Assembly: GCF_049472675.1 (NCBI RefSeq)
Contig: NZ_JAPNXM010000003.1
Coordinates: forward strand, 124,001-188,000
Reading direction: 5' to 3'
Source: Deferribacter thermophilus
GTDB taxonomy: Bacteria; Chrysiogenota; Deferribacteres; Deferribacterales; Deferribacteraceae
Length of the DNA: 64,000 bases
Shown here: positions 60,059-64,000 of the stretch, one piece after another
Layout of the letters: every line of letters starts with the position of its first letter
How positions within the stretch are numbered: the first letter of the stretch is position 1
Notes under the pieces: model-generated
Told to the model about the DNA's origin: nothing
Seen by the model: only the letters and a program-made list of their open reading frames with translations
Databases searched by the model: none
Position numbers and translations under genes: made by a program

Positions 60059-60085
60059 TTAGATATATTTAGTAAAGCAATTTAT

Positions 60086-60113
60086 AAAAAAAAGGGGTGC
60101 TAACACACCCCTT
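60086..60113 (-). terminator. Intrinsic terminator after dnaK
   Basis: 8-bp stem AAGGGGTG/CACCCCTT (60092-60099, 60106-60113) with a 6-nt loop, then seven T on the minus strand. Confidence 0.9.
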
Positions 60114-60138
60114 CTAGTATTTTATATTTTAAAATCGA

Positions 60139-62091
60139 TTATTTATTATTGTCATCCTTTACTTCTTCGTAATCAGCATCTACAACATCCTCTTGTTTTG
60201 AGCTATCAGAGCCAGTATCAGCCTGATTTGATTGTGCACCAGCATCAGTCTGAGCTCCTTCAGCTCCACTTGCAGCTCCAGCTGTAGATTTATAAATTGC
60301 TTCAGCAAGTTTGTGAGAAACAGAAGTTAATTTATCAATAGCTGCTTTTATAGCATTTGCATCTTCTCCACTTTGAACTTTTTTCAATTCATCAAGAGCC
60401 TTTTCAATCTCCTCTTTAGTTGCAGCATCTACTTTATCTCCATGCTCTTTTAAAGATTTTTCAGTAGAATATATCAAAGTATCAGCCTGGTTTCTCAACT
60501 CTACAAGCTCTCTCTTCTTCTTATCCTCTTCAGCATGCATTTCAGCTTCTTTAATCATTCTTTCAATTTCTTCTTCAGTCAAACCACTACTTGGTGTAAT
60601 TCTTATAGATTGTTCCTTACCTGTACCTAAATCTTTTGCTGATACACTCAAAATACCGTTTGCATCTATATCAAAAGTAACCTCAATCTGTGGCACACCC
60701 CTTGGAGCTGGTGGAATACCAACAAGCTCAAATCTACCAATAGATTTATTATCCTTTGCAAGCTCACGCTCACCCTGTAATACATGGATTGTAACAGATG
60801 TTTGATTATCAGCTGCTGTAGTAAAAATCTGACTTTTCTTAGTTGGTATCGTAGTGTTCCTTGGGATAATTTTTGTCATTACGCCACCAAGTGTTTCAAT
60901 ACCAAGAGAAAGTGGTGTCACATCAAGTAACAACACATCCTTAATATCCCCTTTCAATACTGCACCCTGAATAGCTGCACCGATAGCAACAACCTCATCA
61001 GGGTTAATACCTTTGTGTGGTTCTTTACCAAAGAACTCTTTTACCTTTTGCTGAACAAGTGGCATCCTTGTCATACCACCAACTAAAATAACCTCGTCTA
61101 TATCAGAAGGGGTTAAACCTGCATCTTCTAAAGCTTTTTTACAAGGCTCTAAAGTCCTTTCAACCAAGTCCATTACTAATGATTCTAATTTTGCTCTACT
61201 AAGTTTCTTAATCAAATGTTTAGGACCTGAAGCATCAGCAGTGATAAATGGTAAGTTTATCTCTGTCTCTAAGGCAGTAGATAGCTCATGTTTTGCTTTT
61301 TCAGCAGCTTCTTTTAATCTCTGTAAAGCCATTTTATCTTGAGATAAATCGATCCCTGTTTCTTTCTTAAACTCCTCTATCAACCATTCAACAATCCTGT
61401 TATCAAAATCATCACCACCAAGGAAAGTATCACCGTTTGTAGATTTAACTTCGAATACACCATCCCCTATTTCAAGTATAGAGATATCAAATGTACCACC
61501 ACCCAAGTCATAAACAGCTATCTTTTCATCTTTTTTCTTATCGAGACCATAAGCAAGTGCTGCAGCTGTTGGCTCATTTATTATTCTCAATACATTCAAA
61601 CCTGCAATTTTACCAGCATCCTTAGTAGCCTGACGCTGAGCATCATTAAAGTAAGCTGGAACAGTAATTACAGCATCTGTAACTGGTTCACCCAAATAAT
61701 CTTCTGCTGTCTTTTTAAGTTTTTGTAAAACCATAGCAGATATTTCAGGTGGAGAATATTTTTTACCTCTTACTTCTACCCATGCATCATTGTTGTTTGA
61801 TGGAACAATTTTATAAGGTAAAATCTGTTGAGCTTTTTTTACTTGTGGGTCATCAATTTTTCTACCAATCAATCTTTTAACTGAAAAGATTGTATTCTCT
61901 GGGTTTGTTACAGCCTGTCTTTTTGCAAGTAAACCCACAAGTCTTTCACCGCTATCAGTAAAAGCAACTACTGATGGAGTGGTTGTCATCCCTTCAGCAT
62001 TTATAATAACTTTAGGCTGACCACCCTCCATGATTGCGACTACAGAGTTAGTTGTACCTAGGTCAATACCTATTACTTTTCCTTTACTCAT
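60139..62091 (-). CDS. dnaK: Chaperone DnaK (Hsp70)
   Basis: 650 residues, full length. GIDLGTTNSVVA, AYFNDAQRQATKDAG, NEPTAAALAYG, DLGGGTFDIS and ILVGGMTRMP are the Hsp70 ATPase signatures; the Ala/Gly-rich tail ends DADYEEVKDD. AGGAGG precedes the ATG, which overlaps grpE by 8 bp. Regulated by HrcA at the CIRCE element upstream of hrcA. Confidence 0.98.
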   Translation of the reverse strand: MSKGKVIGIDLGTTNSVVAIMEGGQPKVIINAEGMTTTPSVVAFTDSGERLVGLLAKRQAVTNPENTIFSVKRLIGRKIDDPQVKKAQQILPYKIVPSNNNDAWVEVRGKKYSPPEISAMVLQKLKKTAEDYLGEPVTDAVITVPAYFNDAQRQATKDAGKIAGLNVLRIINEPTAAALAYGLDKKKDEKIAVYDLGGGTFDISILEIGDGVFEVKSTNGDTFLGGDDFDNRIVEWLIEEFKKETGIDLSQDKMALQRLKEAAEKAKHELSTALETEINLPFITADASGPKHLIKKLSRAKLESLVMDLVERTLEPCKKALEDAGLTPSDIDEVILVGGMTRMPLVQQKVKEFFGKEPHKGINPDEVVAIGAAIQGAVLKGDIKDVLLLDVTPLSLGIETLGGVMTKIIPRNTTIPTKKSQIFTTAADNQTSVTIHVLQGERELAKDNKSIGRFELVGIPPAPRGVPQIEVTFDIDANGILSVSAKDLGTGKEQSIRITPSSGLTEEEIERMIKEAEMHAEEDKKKRELVELRNQADTLIYSTEKSLKEHGDKVDAATKEEIEKALDELKKVQSGEDANAIKAAIDKLTSVSHKLAEAIYKSTAGAASGAEGAQTDAGAQSNQADTGSDSSKQEDVVDADYEEVKDDNNK

Positions 62092-62755
62092 TTTCTTCCT
62101 CCTTTATATCATTATTTTTATTCTCTTTTTTATTAACTGAAACCTTTGAGGGTCTAATGACCCTATCATGCAAAATATACCCTTTTTGTAAAATTTGAGT
62201 TACCTGATTGTTTTCAAAATTATCCTTATTATCTAACATCAAAGCCTCATGATAATTAGGATCAAAGTTATCCCCCACATTTAATTCTATCTCTTTTAAT
62301 CCAAATTTTGCCAAAGTATCTTTAAGTTGTTTCAAAGTTAACTCAACCCCCTGCTTAATTGATTCTACAGAAGCATCGGGATTTACATGCATTAAAGCCA
62401 TTTCCAAATGATCTATTACTGGTAATAGGTTTTCCAATAAAACTTGGTTTGCATACTTTAATTTTTCTTCGGTTTCTTTCATCAACCTTTTTCTAAAATT
62501 ATCTAATTCTGCGGATAATCTTAATATTTTATCATCTTTAGATTTTAACTCTTCTTTTAATTTAGAAATCTCATCTTCTAATTGCTTTATTTTCTCATCC
62601 TTTTCATCTTTATTACTATGCTCACTTGTATTGTTTTCTATATTGTTTTTGCTCTCTTCATCTGTTATATTTTTCTCCTCAACATTCTCTTCTTTATTTT
62701 TTATTTCATTTTTTTCTTCCGCCTCTTTATTAATCTTGACCTTTTTTTTACTCAT
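62084..62755 (-). CDS. grpE: Nucleotide exchange factor GrpE
   Basis: 223 residues from ATG 62755 (AGGAGG 5 nt upstream; a GTG one codon earlier is possible). The first ~70 residues are highly charged and low complexity (K, E, N). A long coiled coil (~60-125) is followed by the beta domain with NFDPNYHEALM and ILQKGYILHDRVIRPSKVSV. It releases ADP from DnaK. Overlaps hrcA and dnaK. Confidence 0.94.
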   Translation of the reverse strand: MSKKKVKINKEAEEKNEIKNKEENVEEKNITDEESKNNIENNTSEHSNKDEKDEKIKQLEDEISKLKEELKSKDDKILRLSAELDNFRKRLMKETEEKLKYANQVLLENLLPVIDHLEMALMHVNPDASVESIKQGVELTLKQLKDTLAKFGLKEIELNVGDNFDPNYHEALMLDNKDNFENNQVTQILQKGYILHDRVIRPSKVSVNKKENKNNDIKEEENE

Positions 62756-63791
62756 CACTACCTCCTAATCTTTCTATAACCTCACTAATTAAGTTTGCAG
62801 TATAATCCACAATCGGAACAACTTTTGGATATTTCATCCTTTTTGGACCAATAATCCCAAGTGTCCCTAAAACCTTTCCAGACCTTTTATAAGGTTTTAC
62901 AACCAAACCTACATCACTATTTGGTTCACCTATTTCAGAACCAATAAATATCTGAACACCATCCGACTCTAGACATTTATCAACAATTTTATAAATAAGA
63001 GTTTTTTCCTCAAAAGTTTTCAAAAAGTCCTTTAACTTACTCACATCTGAAAACTCAGGTAAATCCAAGATATTACTTGTCCCGTCATAATAAAAATCAT
63101 CTTCAAGCCCTTCTAAATCAAACACTTTTGGAAGATAATTTTTTATAGATGTTACAAAATTATCAAACAATTGTTTTTCTCTTTCAATTTCCCTAAAAAG
63201 CTTTTCTCTAACCTCTACAAGCGACTCCCCTTCAAAATTTTCATTAATATAATTGCTTATTCTTTGTAAGACATTATCAGGGATATCAACATCTAAATGT
63301 AAAATTACATTTTGAACAATACCTGTTTTCGTAACTAATATTGCCAATACATCATATCTATTCAGTTTTAAAAATTCCAAATGTTTTAAAAATAATGAAC
63401 CAGTCTTTGGAGATACTACAAAACCTACCGAATGAGTTAATTTGCTAAGCTGTCTTGTTACCTCTTTAAACAATAACTTAATGTTCTTTGTTTCCAGATC
63501 ACCAGTAATTTTAATTATATCTGATTTAATATTATCTGATGATATGGTTACAAATTTATCAATATAATACCTATATCCAAGATCCGTAGGAACACGACCA
63601 GCAGATGTATGAGGTTGATAAATATAGCCTTTTTCCTCCAAATCACTCATTATATTTCTAATAGAAGCAGGGCTCAACTTCAATGGCCCAACTTTTGATA
63701 CAAGCCTAGAGCCCACTGGTTCGCTACTATTTATATACTCATCAACAATAATTTTTAAAACTATCTCTTCTCTTTCATCCAGCCTATCCAT
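62748..63791 (-). CDS. hrcA: Heat-inducible transcription repressor HrcA
   Basis: 347 residues. N-terminal winged helix (VDEYINSSEPVGSRLVSKVGPLKLSPASIRNIMSDLEEKGY) and C-terminal domain ending GPKRMKYPKVVPIVDYTANLISE. It represses the hrcA-grpE-dnaK operon by binding CIRCE, and its folding depends on GroEL. GAGGAAAG precedes the ATG. Confidence 0.97.
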   Translation of the reverse strand: MDRLDEREEIVLKIIVDEYINSSEPVGSRLVSKVGPLKLSPASIRNIMSDLEEKGYIYQPHTSAGRVPTDLGYRYYIDKFVTISSDNIKSDIIKITGDLETKNIKLLFKEVTRQLSKLTHSVGFVVSPKTGSLFLKHLEFLKLNRYDVLAILVTKTGIVQNVILHLDVDIPDNVLQRISNYINENFEGESLVEVREKLFREIEREKQLFDNFVTSIKNYLPKVFDLEGLEDDFYYDGTSNILDLPEFSDVSKLKDFLKTFEEKTLIYKIVDKCLESDGVQIFIGSEIGEPNSDVGLVVKPYKRSGKVLGTLGIIGPKRMKYPKVVPIVDYTANLISEVIERLGGSDE

Positions 63792-63807
63792 AATCTTTCC
63801 TCGTTTG

Positions 63808-63834
63808 TTAGCACTCTCAACTTTTGAGTGCTAA
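63808..63834. promoter_or_regulatory. CIRCE operator (HrcA binding site)
   Basis: TTAGCACTC (63808-63816), a 9-nt spacer and GAGTGCTAA (63826-63834): exact match to the CIRCE consensus. It lies between the promoter and the hrcA start. Confidence 0.98.
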
Positions 63835-63838
63835 TGTT

Positions 63839-63866
63839 AATATAAAATTGAGCCAATTTATGTCAA
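63839..63866 (-). promoter_or_regulatory. Vegetative promoter of the hrcA-grpE-dnaK operon
   Basis: On the minus strand, TTGACA (63861-63866), a 16-nt spacer and TATATT (63839-63844). The transcript would start within or at the edge of CIRCE, so the operator works both as DNA site and near the mRNA 5' end. Confidence 0.8.
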
Positions 63867-63887
63867 GTTATTTTTTTAAAAATTTAT

Positions 63888-64000
63888 TTATTTTAGAATA
63901 AACTTATCAAGATCTCTGCCCGTTTTTTCCCCAGAAGGTTTATACTCTTCATCAAGCAAATCTGCAAGCTTTTGCATAACAAAATCAATCCCCTCTTTAA
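63888..64000 (-). CDS. C-terminus of an unidentified protein (partial)
   Basis: About 36 codons ending EEYKPSGEKTGRDLDKFILK with stop at 63888-63890. The gene continues beyond the right edge. The fragment is too short for me to assign a family. It lies upstream of the heat-shock operon on the same strand. Confidence 0.5.
   Translation of the reverse strand, partial: KEGIDFVMQKLADLLDEEYKPSGEKTGRDLDKFILK

Overview
The window is an AT-rich, gene-dense bacterial chromosome segment with many 1-41 bp gene overlaps and frequent TTG/GTG starts. The gene content suggests an anaerobic or microaerophilic, diderm, non-proteobacterial organism. It includes anaerobic (cobalt-early) cobalamin synthesis, a glycyl radical enzyme, thiocarboxylate-dependent homocysteine synthesis, sigma-54 regulation, lipoproteins and periplasmic binding proteins. 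Deferribacterota (Deferribacter and relatives) is my best guess; this is inference from content, not from a phylogenetic marker comparison.

Layout. (1) 1-3100: start of a secreted protein, a CitA/DcuS-type sensor with its CitB/DcuR-type regulator, and tRNA-Met and tRNA-fMet genes. The tRNA-Met 3' end is duplicated 207 bp downstream, which looks like the scar of an integrated element. (2) 3130-5900: a small PAS protein, a LarE-like sulfur transferase and an ABC-2 exporter. (3) 5979-24416: a cobalamin riboswitch followed by a single plus-strand run of 22 genes (cbiA to cbiH). It encodes nearly complete cobalt-early corrin ring synthesis, nucleotide loop assembly, a BtuFCD-type importer and a CbiR-like cobamide-remodelling hydrolase. 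No cbiT, adenosyltransferase or cobC gene is in the window. CbiK carries a signal peptide.

(4) 24449-32889, minus strand: assimilatory sulfate reduction (cysH, cysD, cysN, a sulfite reductase-TusA fusion) combined with the HcyS/HcyF/HcyD/MetY system, which delivers sulfide to homocysteine as a protein thiocarboxylate. Two genes of this operon, cysH and hcyD, each carry a one-base frameshift in a short A run. (5) 33092-38415: a DsbC/DsbG-like thioredoxin-fold protein, an N-terminally truncated MacB-type permease, a YifB/ComM ATPase, SppA and a Na+/Ca2+ exchanger. (6) 38449-46954: a compact operon pheA-hisC-aroF-tyrA-aroA-cmk-ispH-rpsA linking aromatic amino acid synthesis with CMP kinase, isoprenoid synthesis and ribosomal protein S1.

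(7) 46955-47454: a non-coding stretch filled with palindromic repeats and heptad tandem repeats. (8) 47455-52469: a HypD-like glycyl radical enzyme, its activase and a GntR regulator, divergent from an IclR regulator, with a 20-bp perfect palindrome over the -10 box. (9) 52491-59921: folE2, a TPR protein, a lipoprotein, argH, an NtrC-type regulator, a sensor kinase with a Met/His-rich external loop, and dnaJ. (10) 60139-63791: hrcA-grpE-dnaK under a perfect CIRCE element, then the 3' end of an unidentified gene at the right edge.

The most interesting points are the sulfur-carrier homocysteine operon with its two frameshifts, the CbiK that may be made in exported and cytoplasmic forms, the CbiR candidate inside a riboswitch-controlled operon, the three-way mutually exclusive expression platform of that riboswitch, and the tRNA-Met integration scar.
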